Assembly: GCA_045536815.1 (NCBI GenBank) | Contig: JAZSOH010000027.1 | Span: forward strand, 1 to 51,285 | Direction of reading: 5' to 3' | Length of the DNA: 51,285 bases | Origin: UMGS1279 sp045536815 | GTDB taxonomy: Bacteria; Bacillota; Clostridia; Oscillospirales; Acutalibacteraceae | Shown here: one piece after another, positions 8,196 through 16,318 of the stretch | Layout: every line of letters begins with the position of its first letter | Position numbering within the stretch: position 1 is the first letter of the stretch | Position numbers and translations under genes: made by a program | Notes under the pieces: generated by a model | What the model was told of the DNA's origin: nothing | The model's input: only the letters and a program-made list of their open reading frames with translations | Database searches by the model: none

Positions 8196-9189
8196 AGTAG
8201 GAATTATTGGATGTGGCTGCATTTTTACAATGCATGCCACCTCTTGCGACCATCTCGAAAACGCTACACTTGTAGGTGTTTGCGACATAAAAAAAGACCG
8301 CGCTGATGCGGCCGCTAAAAAATATAACGTAAAGGCTTATTATGATTATAAAGAGCTTATCGACAAAGAAAAACCCGACGTAGTTCACGTTTGCGTTCCC
8401 CACTATTTGCACCCTATTATTTCTCGTTATGCACTTGAGCACGGGGTTAACGTACTTTGCGAAAAACCTATGAGCATTAAGTACGAAGATGGTGTTGAAA
8501 ACGTTCGCATCGCAAAAGAAAAGGGCCTTAAATACGGAATTATTTTCCAATGTCGTTATAACAATTCTTCTAAACTTGTTAAAGAGAACTTGGAAAACGG
8601 AAGGCTTGGTAAGGTTATCTCCGCCAGAGTTACTCTTACCTGGTGTAAGCCCGACTCTTACTACTCCCTTTCCGACTGGAAGGGAACTTGGGATAAAGAG
8701 GGCGGCGGCGTTATTATTGACCAGGCAATTCACTCTATTGACCTGGCTAACTGGTTTATTAACGACGAAATTGAAGACGTTCAGGCACACCTTAGTAACC
8801 GCGGCCACGACATTATGGAGGTTGACGATACAGGTGAAGGATTTATCCGTTATAAAAACGGTGCAACCCTTGCTTTTTGGGCAATGAACAACTACGGCTG
8901 TGACGACCCTATTGAAATCCGTATGCTTTGCGAAAACGGTAAGGTTGTTATGAGCTATGATGACGTTAAAATCGACTTTAACGACGGTACCACTCTTTCT
9001 ACCTCAACAGAGAATGACGGTATTTATTACGAGGGCGGTAAAGATTATTGGGGTTTCCAACACATTCGCCAAATCGCTGACTTTTACAGTGCGGTAGAGC
9101 AAAACAGAGAGCCTCAGATTAACGGCGAAGAAGCACTTAAAATTCAAAAGCTTATTTGCGAAATTTACGACAAAGGCAGATGGAACTAA
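8188..9189 (+). CDS. Gfo/Idh/MocA family oxidoreductase (second copy)
   Basis: The 333-residue protein has GIIGCGCIFTMHATS as nucleotide-binding motif, CEKPMSIK as the conserved EKP motif and GGGVIIDQAIHSIDLANWF for the D-x-x-x-H region. It overlaps the first oxidoreductase by eight bases. The two are clearly diverged, so this is not a recent duplication. Two such enzymes in tandem often oxidise one position of a sugar and later reduce it again around an elimination or isomerisation step. Whether that happens here is an inference. Confidence 0.93.
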   Translation: MLRVGIIGCGCIFTMHATSCDHLENATLVGVCDIKKDRADAAAKKYNVKAYYDYKELIDKEKPDVVHVCVPHYLHPIISRYALEHGVNVLCEKPMSIKYEDGVENVRIAKEKGLKYGIIFQCRYNNSSKLVKENLENGRLGKVISARVTLTWCKPDSYYSLSDWKGTWDKEGGGVIIDQAIHSIDLANWFINDEIEDVQAHLSNRGHDIMEVDDTGEGFIRYKNGATLAFWAMNNYGCDDPIEIRMLCENGKVVMSYDDVKIDFNDGTTLSTSTENDGIYYEGGKDYWGFQHIRQIADFYSAVEQNREPQINGEEALKIQKLICEIYDKGRWN

Positions 9190-9222
9190 CCCTATTTCCA
9201 TTTGTTAGTTTGGAGGTATATT

Positions 9223-9930
9223 ATGTATACAGTATTAGTTATTTCCTGCCATCCTGACGATATGGAAATCGCCTGTGCAGGTACTCTCTTAAAATGCAAA
9301 GAACGTGGCGACAGGGTTGTTGTTTGCCATCTTTCAAGCGGTAACCAAGGCCACGAGGTTATTATGCCCGACGAGCTTTCAAAAATGAGAATTGAGGAAG
9401 CAAAAAGAAGTGGTGCTCTTGGTGGCTTTGAGGTGATTTGGGGCGGTTTCGACGACCTTGAGATTTATGATAACAATAAAGAGTCTAGAGATAAAGTTGT
9501 TAACATTATAAGACAGGTTGACCCCGATTTTATTATCACACACGACCCCAACGACTATATGCCCGACCACGTTGCAACAAGCAAACTAGTGTTTGACGCT
9601 TGTTTTGCCGCAACTGTTCCCCATTATAATATGGGCTCTCAAAAAAATGCAAGGCTTACCCCCGTTTACTATATGGACACCCTTTGCGGCGTTAACTTTA
9701 ACCCCACCGAGTATGTTGACGTTTCAAAGCATATTGATAAAAAACTCGAAATGCTTAACTGCCACGAATCGCAAATTGTTTGGATGCGCGACCACGACAA
9801 CATTGATTTTCCTGATATGGTTAAAACCTGTTGCAGGTACAGAGGCTTCCAGTGTGGCGCCGACTATGCAGAAGGCTTTACACAGTGTATGGTTTACCTT
9901 AAGGGAACAACAAAACGTTACTTGCCGTAA
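9223..9930 (+). CDS. PIG-L/LmbE family deacetylase
   Basis: The 235-residue protein has the PIG-L metal motif S-C-H-P-D-D-M-E (residues 7-14) followed by a small GT motif, and a second motif HDPNDYMPDH (about 106-115) supplying the zinc-binding His. Family members remove an N-acetyl group from GlcNAc-containing glycosides (GlcNAc-inositol, GlcNAc-malate, diacetylchitobiose). ATG at 9223 is chosen because TGGAGG at 9211-9216 is the ribosome site. With the NagB-like gene next to it, it suggests that the operon handles an N-acetylated amino sugar or aminocyclitol. Confidence 0.9.
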   Translation: MYTVLVISCHPDDMEIACAGTLLKCKERGDRVVVCHLSSGNQGHEVIMPDELSKMRIEEAKRSGALGGFEVIWGGFDDLEIYDNNKESRDKVVNIIRQVDPDFIITHDPNDYMPDHVATSKLVFDACFAATVPHYNMGSQKNARLTPVYYMDTLCGVNFNPTEYVDVSKHIDKKLEMLNCHESQIVWMRDHDNIDFPDMVKTCCRYRGFQCGADYAEGFTQCMVYLKGTTKRYLP

Positions 9931-9952
9931 TAAAAATTAGGAGGAAATTAGA

Positions 9953-10900
9953 ATGAATTTTAATTCAACCGTTAAAGGCTCTGCTTTGGAAGGCTTTTAC
10001 CCTGCAGGCTGGGATTTTGATAAAATTGATGCATGTATCGACGCTCCCGAAAAAATAACCGAGCGCCAAGCTCATTGGAACGATGGCTTTACACCTATTA
10101 AATGTGAAAGCCTTGGCGAATTTGAAACCTATATGGGCCACGAAATCGCAATGCAAATTAAACTTGCAAAAGAAAGAAATGAAAAAATCGCATTTATCCT
10201 CCCCGTAGGTCCTATGGGAATGTATAAATGGGTTGTATATTTCCTTAAAGAGTGGAATGTTTCCTGCGAACACGTCCACACCTTTAATATGGATGAATGG
10301 GCAGATGAAAACGGTAACACTTTGGCTCCCGATAATACAGGCGCTTTCCAATACGCTATGGAACAAGCACTTTTCAATCCCCTTGGTGAGCTTACCGTTC
10401 CCAAAGAGCAAAGAAATTTTGCAACCAAAGAAAATCTCCCCACATATCCTGAAAAAATCAATGCGCTTAAAGCCGAGGGAGCAAAGCTAGTGCTTGTATA
10501 CGGTATTGGCAGAATGTGCCATATTGCATTCTGGGAGCCAACCTTTGCGGCTGACTACGAAACCGCTAAAGATTGGGAAGAAGCCCCATATAGAATTGCT
10601 GCAAAAATCCATCCCCTTACTGTTGAACAAAATGCTCTTACAAGCTTTAAATCAAGAACCACCTTGGTTCCCTGCTGCGCAAACACAATAGGCCCCGGCC
10701 TCTTCCTTAAGGCAGATTATGCTATCGGCGGCGCCGACGGAACTCTTGGCAGAGGCATGCAGTGGCAAGGTATGTCCCTTTGGATGACTCTTCGCTACGG
10801 TGCAACACCATGGATTACATCTTCTTACATTCCCACTCTCCCAGGTAGACTTTTCTTCCTAAATGAACTTGCAGGTCCCCTTGTGGCAGAGTGTAACTAA
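9953..10900 (+). CDS. Glucosamine-6-phosphate deaminase-like protein (NagB family, divergent)
   Basis: The 315-residue protein shows the NagB/6-phosphogluconolactonase-like fold. FNMDEWADENG corresponds to the family motif NMDEY, and GIGRMCHIAFWEP corresponds to the deaminase motif GIGxDGHIAFNEP. The conserved His is kept, but Asp-Gly before it is replaced by Met-Cys and Asn by Trp. The protein is longer than typical NagB (about 240-270). It may deaminate an amino sugar made by the preceding deacetylase, but the altered active-site motif points to a different substrate. It follows an AGGAGG site. Confidence 0.78.
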   Translation: MNFNSTVKGSALEGFYPAGWDFDKIDACIDAPEKITERQAHWNDGFTPIKCESLGEFETYMGHEIAMQIKLAKERNEKIAFILPVGPMGMYKWVVYFLKEWNVSCEHVHTFNMDEWADENGNTLAPDNTGAFQYAMEQALFNPLGELTVPKEQRNFATKENLPTYPEKINALKAEGAKLVLVYGIGRMCHIAFWEPTFAADYETAKDWEEAPYRIAAKIHPLTVEQNALTSFKSRTTLVPCCANTIGPGLFLKADYAIGGADGTLGRGMQWQGMSLWMTLRYGATPWITSSYIPTLPGRLFFLNELAGPLVAECN

Positions 10901-10901
10901 G

Positions 10902-11894
10902 ATGGAAAATATAAAACGAAGCGGCATCGCAGTTGCGGGTAGCGTTTTGGTTGATAAAATTAACGAAATAAAATCCTACCCCGAAAGCGGCGAGCTAACT
11001 CAAATTGTTAGTATTGAGAAAGCGGTGGGCGGCTGTGTGCCCAACGTTGCGCTTGACCTTAAAAAAATCTGCCCCGATTTAAATGTTAAAGCCATTGGAA
11101 AGGTGGGTGCCGACGAAGACGGCGTCTTCGTTTCGAAGGTCCTCGAGAAAGGCGGGGTGGACGTTAGTGGTTTTATTGTGTCAAACACAGAAAACACAAG
11201 CTTTACCGAGGTTATGAGCGTTATAAATGGGCAAAGAACTTTCTTTTGCTATCCGGGTGCGAGTGCCAAATTTGGTCTGGACGATATAAATTTTAATGAG
11301 CTTGACTGTAAAATTTTACACCTTGGCTACTTCCTTCTTTTAGATAAGGTCGATAATGGCGAGGGCGCCAAAATTTTAAAGAAAGCAACCGAAGTTGGCA
11401 TTAAAACGTCGATTGATTTGGTAAGCGAAAATTCTGATAGATACAGTTTGGTTCTTCCTTGCCTTGCCTACACAGATTATCTCATAATCAACGAAACCGA
11501 GGCAGGTAAGCTTACAGGCTTTGAGCCTACCGACCAAAATATTAAAAAAATTGCATACCGCTTAAAAGAATTAGGTGTTAGGGAAAAGGTTATTATCCAC
11601 ATGCCTGACTATGCGGTTTGCCTTTCAGATGAAGGTTATAATACCTTAAGCTCCTACTGTCTGCCCAAAGATTACATAAAAGGTACTACCGGTGCGGGCG
11701 ATGCCTTTTGCGCGGGTGCATTAATCGGCATCTATAAGGGATGGACAGATAAAGAAGTTTTAGATTTCGGTTCAGCGGCGGCCGTTATGGCTCTTGGGAA
11801 AGCCGACGCCACAAGCGGTCTTGTCGAGGAATCCAAAATTAGAAAATTTTGTGCACAGTTCGAAAGAAAAGTGAGGTGCAATAAGTTATGTTAG
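10902..11894 (+). CDS. PfkB family carbohydrate kinase
   Basis: The 330-residue ribokinase-like protein begins with a strand and GSVLVDKI, has a Gly-rich substrate motif (GGCVPNVALDL, about residues 43-53) and carries the family signature TGAGDAFCAGAL with the catalytic Asp near residue 267. ATG at 10902 lies two bases after the previous stop; an in-frame ATG at 10863 would add 13 atypical residues inside the previous gene. PfkB enzymes phosphorylate a sugar, often making the bisphosphate cleaved by an aldolase. The next gene is such an aldolase, so it may be a 1-phosphofructokinase- or tagatose-6-phosphate kinase-like enzyme. Confidence 0.9.
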   Translation: MENIKRSGIAVAGSVLVDKINEIKSYPESGELTQIVSIEKAVGGCVPNVALDLKKICPDLNVKAIGKVGADEDGVFVSKVLEKGGVDVSGFIVSNTENTSFTEVMSVINGQRTFFCYPGASAKFGLDDINFNELDCKILHLGYFLLLDKVDNGEGAKILKKATEVGIKTSIDLVSENSDRYSLVLPCLAYTDYLIINETEAGKLTGFEPTDQNIKKIAYRLKELGVREKVIIHMPDYAVCLSDEGYNTLSSYCLPKDYIKGTTGAGDAFCAGALIGIYKGWTDKEVLDFGSAAAVMALGKADATSGLVEESKIRKFCAQFERKVRCNKLC

Positions 11895-12820
11895 TTAATA
11901 TGAATAAAGTGCTATATGACGCAAAAAAGGGTAAATACGCCGTTGGTCTTTTCAACGCAGTTAACCTAGAACTTGCCAGGGGAATTATTGCGGCGGCAGA
12001 ACAAACCGGCTCTCCCGTTATTATGGGTACTGCCGAAGTTCTTTTCCCTTACGGTCCTCTTGAGGAGGTTTCCTACTATTTGCTTCCTATGGCAAAGAAA
12101 GCAAATGTTCCTGTTGTAATTCACCTTGACCACGGTCTTAAAAAAGAAACCTGCTTAAAGGCGCTTGAGCTTGGTTTTACATCAATTATGTACGACTGCT
12201 CAACCGACACTTACGACGAAAACGTAAAAAAGGTAAAGGAAATGGCAGATATCGCCCACTCCTTTGGTGCAACCATTGAGGGCGAACTTGGTCACGTTGG
12301 CGACAACGAGGGCTCTGCAGAAGGAAGCAGCCATTTGGCAGACCCCTCTAAATTCTTTACCGACCCTAAAATGGCAAAAGATTACGTACAAAAAACCGGT
12401 GTAGACGCTCTTGCTATTGCGGTTGGTAACGCTCACGGCGCATATAAATTACCGCCAAAGCTTGATTTTGAAAGAATTCGTACCATTGCTAAAACAGTTG
12501 ATGTTCCCCTTGTTCTCCACGGTGGTTCGGGTCTTACCGATAACGACTTTAGACAAGCTATTAAAGAAGGTATCAGCAAGGTTAATATATTTACCGATAT
12601 TAACGTTGCAGCGGTAAAGGCAGAATTTAGCAAATTTACCGATATGAACAAAGGTATTATTGACCTTATTCCCGCAGCTGTTGAAGCAATTAAGCAAGAA
12701 TCCATGAAAAAAATGGAGCTTTTCGGCTCTGTTGGTAATGGCCGTCAGGTCGCAGGAATAAGCGAAGAAGAAATTGTTCGCAGAGTTGTTGAAGAGGTTA
12801 TGAAAATAACCAAGAAATAG
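11888..12820 (+). CDS. Class II fructose/tagatose-bisphosphate aldolase family protein
   Basis: The 310-residue protein is a zinc-dependent class II aldolase: FNAVNLELARGI near the N-terminus, HLDHG (residues 80-84) with zinc and catalytic residues, ELGHVGD, GNAHG and LHGGSGL, then NIFTDIN for phosphate binding. KbaY, GatY and FbaA share this layout. It overlaps the kinase gene by seven bases and is the last gene of the operon. Expected products are dihydroxyacetone phosphate and an aldehyde, so the pathway ends in glycolysis. Confidence 0.92.
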   Translation: MLVNMNKVLYDAKKGKYAVGLFNAVNLELARGIIAAAEQTGSPVIMGTAEVLFPYGPLEEVSYYLLPMAKKANVPVVIHLDHGLKKETCLKALELGFTSIMYDCSTDTYDENVKKVKEMADIAHSFGATIEGELGHVGDNEGSAEGSSHLADPSKFFTDPKMAKDYVQKTGVDALAIAVGNAHGAYKLPPKLDFERIRTIAKTVDVPLVLHGGSGLTDNDFRQAIKEGISKVNIFTDINVAAVKAEFSKFTDMNKGIIDLIPAAVEAIKQESMKKMELFGSVGNGRQVAGISEEEIVRRVVEEVMKITKK

Positions 12821-12850
12821 CCTAGAACTGTTTTGAGATGTCCCCAACGA

Positions 12851-12928
12851 ATTGCCTTAGCTTGTTTACTGCGTTTGCTTAAGGCAATCCCCCTAATAGG
12901 TCCGCCCGAAATATTCGGGCGGATTTTT
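12851..12928 (+). terminator. Terminator region of the sugar operon, two hairpins
   Basis: A first hairpin pairs ATTGCCTTAGC at 12851-12861 with GCTTAAGGCAAT ending at 12887. A second, stronger one pairs TCCGCCCGAA at 12901-12910 with TTCGGGCGGA at 12914-12923 and is followed by a T run, so it is the true Rho-independent terminator. Confidence 0.9.
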
Positions 12929-12942
12929 CCTTTTAAAAACAC

Positions 12943-12971
12943 TTGAAAAAGGCGAAGGTTTATCATAAAAT
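12943..12971 (+). promoter_or_regulatory. Promoter of the NrdG-type activase gene
   Basis: TTGAAA at 12943-12948 and TAAAAT at 12966-12971 are separated by 17 bases, about 50 bases before the start at 13025. It lies directly after the operon terminator. Confidence 0.55.
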
Positions 12972-13024
12972 AAAGATATATAGTATTATATAGGTAGTTG
13001 CCAAAAAGAAAAAGAGGAAATTAT

Positions 13025-13714
13025 ATGAATATTTCAGGTCTTCAAAAATTAACACTTTTAGACTTCCCCGAAAAAACCGCCTGTACGGTTTTTACGGCAG
13101 GTTGTAATTTTCGTTGTCCTTTTTGCCATAACGCTTCTTTGGTTACACATATAAACTCTGACCAAAAGATAACCGAACAAGAATTTTTTGATTTTTTGAA
13201 CAAACGAAAAGGAATGTTGGATGGCGTTTGCATAACAGGTGGTGAGCCCACCCTTCAGCCCGATTTGCCTCAGTTTATAAAAAAGATTAAGGATTTAGGC
13301 TTTTTGGTTAAGCTTGATACAAATGGTTATAATCCCGACGTTCTTTCTATGCTTTTAGAAGAAGGCCTTTTAGACTATGTTGCTATGGATATTAAAAATT
13401 CGAAGGAAAGCTACAAAAAAACCGTAGGCATAGAAGATTTTGATATAAGCCTTATTGAAAGGTCGGTAGAGCTTTTAAAAGGGGCAAAAGTGCCTTTTGA
13501 ATTTAGAACAACGGTTGTAAAAGAGCTTCATACAAAAGAGGACATTTTAAATATAGGCAAATGGCTGGGAAATAAGTGTAAATATTTTCTTCAAGGATTT
13601 AAAGATTCGGGGGACCTTATAGAGAAAGGCCTTAGCGGATATGACGAAAATAGTATGCAAAATTTACTAAAAACGCTTCAAAATGTGCTTCCAGAGGCTA
13701 AAATAAGGGGTTAA
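13025..13714 (+). CDS. nrdG: Anaerobic ribonucleotide reductase activating protein, radical SAM
   Basis: The 229-residue protein carries the radical SAM cysteine motif CNFRCPFCHN (residues 23-32) and the GGEPTLQ motif (about 70-76) that contacts S-adenosylmethionine. It is longer than classic NrdG (about 155) and belongs to the NrdG2-like group. It installs the glycyl radical in NrdD by cleaving SAM at a [4Fe-4S] cluster. ATG at 13025 is preceded by AAGAGG. The gene ends about 150 bases before nrdD, with NrdR boxes between. Some NrdG2-like proteins activate other glycyl radical enzymes, but adjacency to nrdD supports this role. Confidence 0.88.
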   Translation: MNISGLQKLTLLDFPEKTACTVFTAGCNFRCPFCHNASLVTHINSDQKITEQEFFDFLNKRKGMLDGVCITGGEPTLQPDLPQFIKKIKDLGFLVKLDTNGYNPDVLSMLLEEGLLDYVAMDIKNSKESYKKTVGIEDFDISLIERSVELLKGAKVPFEFRTTVVKELHTKEDILNIGKWLGNKCKYFLQGFKDSGDLIEKGLSGYDENSMQNLLKTLQNVLPEAKIRG

Positions 13715-13715
13715 A

Positions 13716-13828
13716 ATACAATATCTTGTGTTAGCTTTTAAAAAATAAATCAATATTTTGTGTTTTTCCCTATTGACAAATTCAATATTTTGTATTATAC
13801 TTATCTTCGCCGACACAAGATATTGTGT
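13716..13828 (+). promoter_or_regulatory. nrdD promoter with four NrdR-like boxes
   Basis: TTGACA at 13773-13778, a 17-base spacer and TATACT at 13796-13801 form a strong promoter. Four 16-base NrdR-like boxes lie at 13716-13731, 13748-13763, 13780-13795 and 13813-13828. The last is the near-perfect palindrome ACACAAGATATTGTGT. Starts are 32, 32 and 33 bases apart, that is three helical turns. Box 3 sits inside the promoter spacer and box 4 just after the start, as expected for repression by NrdR when dATP is high. Confidence 0.85.
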
Positions 13829-13862
13829 AAAAAAAGATAAAAAAATAAGGAGAAAGCGCGAA

Positions 13863-16241
13863 ATGTATACTGTTTTAAAACGTGACGGAAAAATTGTTGA
13901 TTTTAATTTAAGCAAAATTTCAGAAGCTATCTCAATGGCTTTTGACGCCCAAGAAAAAGAATACAACCAGAATATTATTGACTTTTTAGCACTTAAGGTT
14001 ACTGCTGATTTTGAGCCTAAGATTAAGGACCATCATATAGCAGTTGAAGATATTCAGGATAGTGTTGAGTCTGTGCTTGTTCAGGCAGGCTATGCCGATG
14101 TTGCAAAGGCTTACATTCTCTATCGTCGTCAGAGAGAAAAAATCCGTAATATGAATTCAACCATTCTTGACTATAAGGATGTTGTTGATAGCTATGTTAA
14201 GGTTTCCGACTGGCGCGTTAAGGAAAACTCCACTGTTACTTATTCTGTAGGCGGTCTTATTTTGAGCAACTCGGGTGCTATTACCGCTAACTACTGGCTT
14301 TCTGAGATTTATGATGACGAAATCGCTAATGCTCATCGTAATGCTGATATCCATATTCACGACCTTTCAATGCTTACCGGTTACTGTGCAGGTTGGTCTC
14401 TAAAACAACTTATTCAAGAGGGTCTTGGCGGCGTTACAGGTAAAATCACCTCTGCCCCCGCAAAACACCTTGCAACCCTTTGTAACCAAATGGTTAACTT
14501 CCTTGGTATTATGCAAAACGAGTGGGCAGGCGCTCAGGCATTCTCGTCTTTTGACACCTATCTTGCTCCCTTCGTTAAGGCAGACAACCTAAGCTATGAC
14601 CAGGTTAAAAAATGTATCGAATCCTTCATTTACGGTGTAAATACTCCTTCTCGCTGGGGCACACAGGCACCGTTTAGCAATATCACTTTGGACTGGACCG
14701 TTCCTAATGACCTTGCTGAGCTTAACGCTATTGTTGGCGGTAAGGAAATGCCCTTTAAGTATAAGGACTGTAAAAAGGAAATGGATATGGTTAATAAGGC
14801 CTTCATTGAAACAATGATTGAGGGCGACGCAAACGGCCGCGGTTTCCAATATCCTATTCCGACATATTCAATCACTTCTGACTTTGACTGGTCTGAAACC
14901 GAGAACAATAAGCTTCTCTTTGAGATGACCTCAAAATACGGCACACCCTACTTCTCAAACTATATCAATAGCGATATGGAGCCTAGTGACGTTCGTTCAA
15001 TGTGCTGCAGACTTCGTTTGGACCTTCGTGAACTCCGCAAAAAATCGGGCGGTTTCTTTGGTAGTGGCGAAAGCACCGGCTCTGTTGGTGTTGTTACTAT
15101 CAACATGCCTAGAATTGCTTATCTTGCAAAAGATAAAGAAGATTTCTACAAACGTCTCGACCGTATGATGGATATTTCTGCACGTTCACTTAAGGTTAAG
15201 AGAAAGGTTATTACAAATCTTCTTAACGAGGGACTTTATCCTTATACTAAGAGATATCTTGGCACCTTCGACAACCACTTCTCGACCATCGGTCTTGTTG
15301 GTATGAACGAGGTTGGCCTTAACGCTAAGTGGCTTGGCAAGGATATGACAAGCAAGGAGACACAGGAATTCTCTAAAGAGGTTTTAAATCATATGAGAGA
15401 GCGCCTTTCTGACTATCAAGAGCAGTATGGCGACCTTTACAACCTTGAAGCAACTCCTGCCGAGTCTACAAGCTATCGTCTTGCAAAGCATGACGTTAAA
15501 CGTTATCCTGAAATTATCACAGCATCCGACCCTGAGAAAGATGAAACTCCTTATTATACTAACTCTTCACATCTTCCTGTTGGTTTTACCGATGATATTT
15601 TCGATGCTCTTGAAATTCAAGACGAGCTTCAAACCCTTTATACTTCGGGTACTGTTTTCCACGCCTTCCTTGGCGAGAAGCTTCCCTCTTGGAAGAGCGC
15701 TGCAAACCTTATCCGTAAGATTGCAGAAAACTATAAGCTTCCTTATTATACCCTTTCACCTACTTACTCAGTATGTAAGAGCCATGGCTATATTTCGGGC
15801 GAGGTTTACACCTGTCCTACCTGTGGTGAGAGAACTGAGGTTTATAGCCGTATAACCGGTTACTATAGACCTGTTCAAAACTGGAATGACGGTAAAGCTC
15901 AGGAATATAAGGATAGAAAGGTTTACTCTGAGAAGAAATTTGATAGAGAGATTACTTCAAAGAAAGAGGTTAAAGCAGAGGAAACCTGTACAGCTTGTGG
16001 CGAAGATAAAGTACTTCTTTTCGCAACAGCAACCTGCCCCAACTGCAAAATGGCAGCAACCTTCCTTGAAAAAGCAGGGGTAGAGTTTGAAAAGGTTATG
16101 GCCGATGAAAACCCCGAGCTTGTAGCACAGTTTGGTGTTAAAGGCGCACCTACACTCGTTAAAATTTCGGGTGGCGAGGTAGAAAAATATTCTAACCTTT
16201 CAAATATTAAGGCATTTACCGAACAGGTAGTTAAGGCTTAA
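13863..16241 (+). CDS. nrdD: Anaerobic ribonucleoside-triphosphate reductase with C-terminal redoxin domain
   Basis: The 792-residue protein reduces ribonucleotides to deoxyribonucleotides without oxygen. Residues 1-95 form an ATP-cone (TVLKRDGKIVDFNLSKISEA). The ten-stranded barrel core follows. Zinc cysteines are seen as CPTCG (651-655), and the glycyl radical site is RITGYY, with Gly 666. In ordinary NrdD the chain ends soon after. Here about 125 residues follow, with a CTAC pair (709, 712) and a glutaredoxin/thioredoxin-like domain with CPNC (725-728) and GAPTLVKI, the cis-Pro region. ATG at 13863 follows AAGGAG; the open frame extends upstream but has no ribosome site. Thioredoxin reductase is encoded next. 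Confidence 0.95.
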   Translation: MYTVLKRDGKIVDFNLSKISEAISMAFDAQEKEYNQNIIDFLALKVTADFEPKIKDHHIAVEDIQDSVESVLVQAGYADVAKAYILYRRQREKIRNMNSTILDYKDVVDSYVKVSDWRVKENSTVTYSVGGLILSNSGAITANYWLSEIYDDEIANAHRNADIHIHDLSMLTGYCAGWSLKQLIQEGLGGVTGKITSAPAKHLATLCNQMVNFLGIMQNEWAGAQAFSSFDTYLAPFVKADNLSYDQVKKCIESFIYGVNTPSRWGTQAPFSNITLDWTVPNDLAELNAIVGGKEMPFKYKDCKKEMDMVNKAFIETMIEGDANGRGFQYPIPTYSITSDFDWSETENNKLLFEMTSKYGTPYFSNYINSDMEPSDVRSMCCRLRLDLRELRKKSGGFFGSGESTGSVGVVTINMPRIAYLAKDKEDFYKRLDRMMDISARSLKVKRKVITNLLNEGLYPYTKRYLGTFDNHFSTIGLVGMNEVGLNAKWLGKDMTSKETQEFSKEVLNHMRERLSDYQEQYGDLYNLEATPAESTSYRLAKHDVKRYPEIITASDPEKDETPYYTNSSHLPVGFTDDIFDALEIQDELQTLYTSGTVFHAFLGEKLPSWKSAANLIRKIAENYKLPYYTLSPTYSVCKSHGYISGEVYTCPTCGERTEVYSRITGYYRPVQNWNDGKAQEYKDRKVYSEKKFDREITSKKEVKAEETCTACGEDKVLLFATATCPNCKMAATFLEKAGVEFEKVMADENPELVAQFGVKGAPTLVKISGGEVEKYSNLSNIKAFTEQVVKA

Positions 16242-16263
16242 TATAGAATATAATAAAATAGTC

Positions 16264-16291
16264 AGCCCTAGTGCAAAAATGCACTAGGGCT
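16264..16291 (+). other. Hairpin between nrdD and trxB
   Basis: AGCCCTAGTGC at 16264-16274 pairs perfectly with GCACTAGGGCT at 16281-16291. No T run follows, so it is a poor terminator. It may lower read-through or protect the nrdD message from decay, leaving trxB as a weaker distal gene. No separate promoter is obvious before trxB. Confidence 0.7.
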
Positions 16292-16318
16292 CTATATTAA
16301 AAATTAAGAGGAATTAAA

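Noticed and set aside
13758..13862. Longer N-terminus for NrdD
   Set aside because: This part of the frame spans the promoter and NrdR boxes; the true start at 13863 has AAGGAG and begins the ATP-cone.
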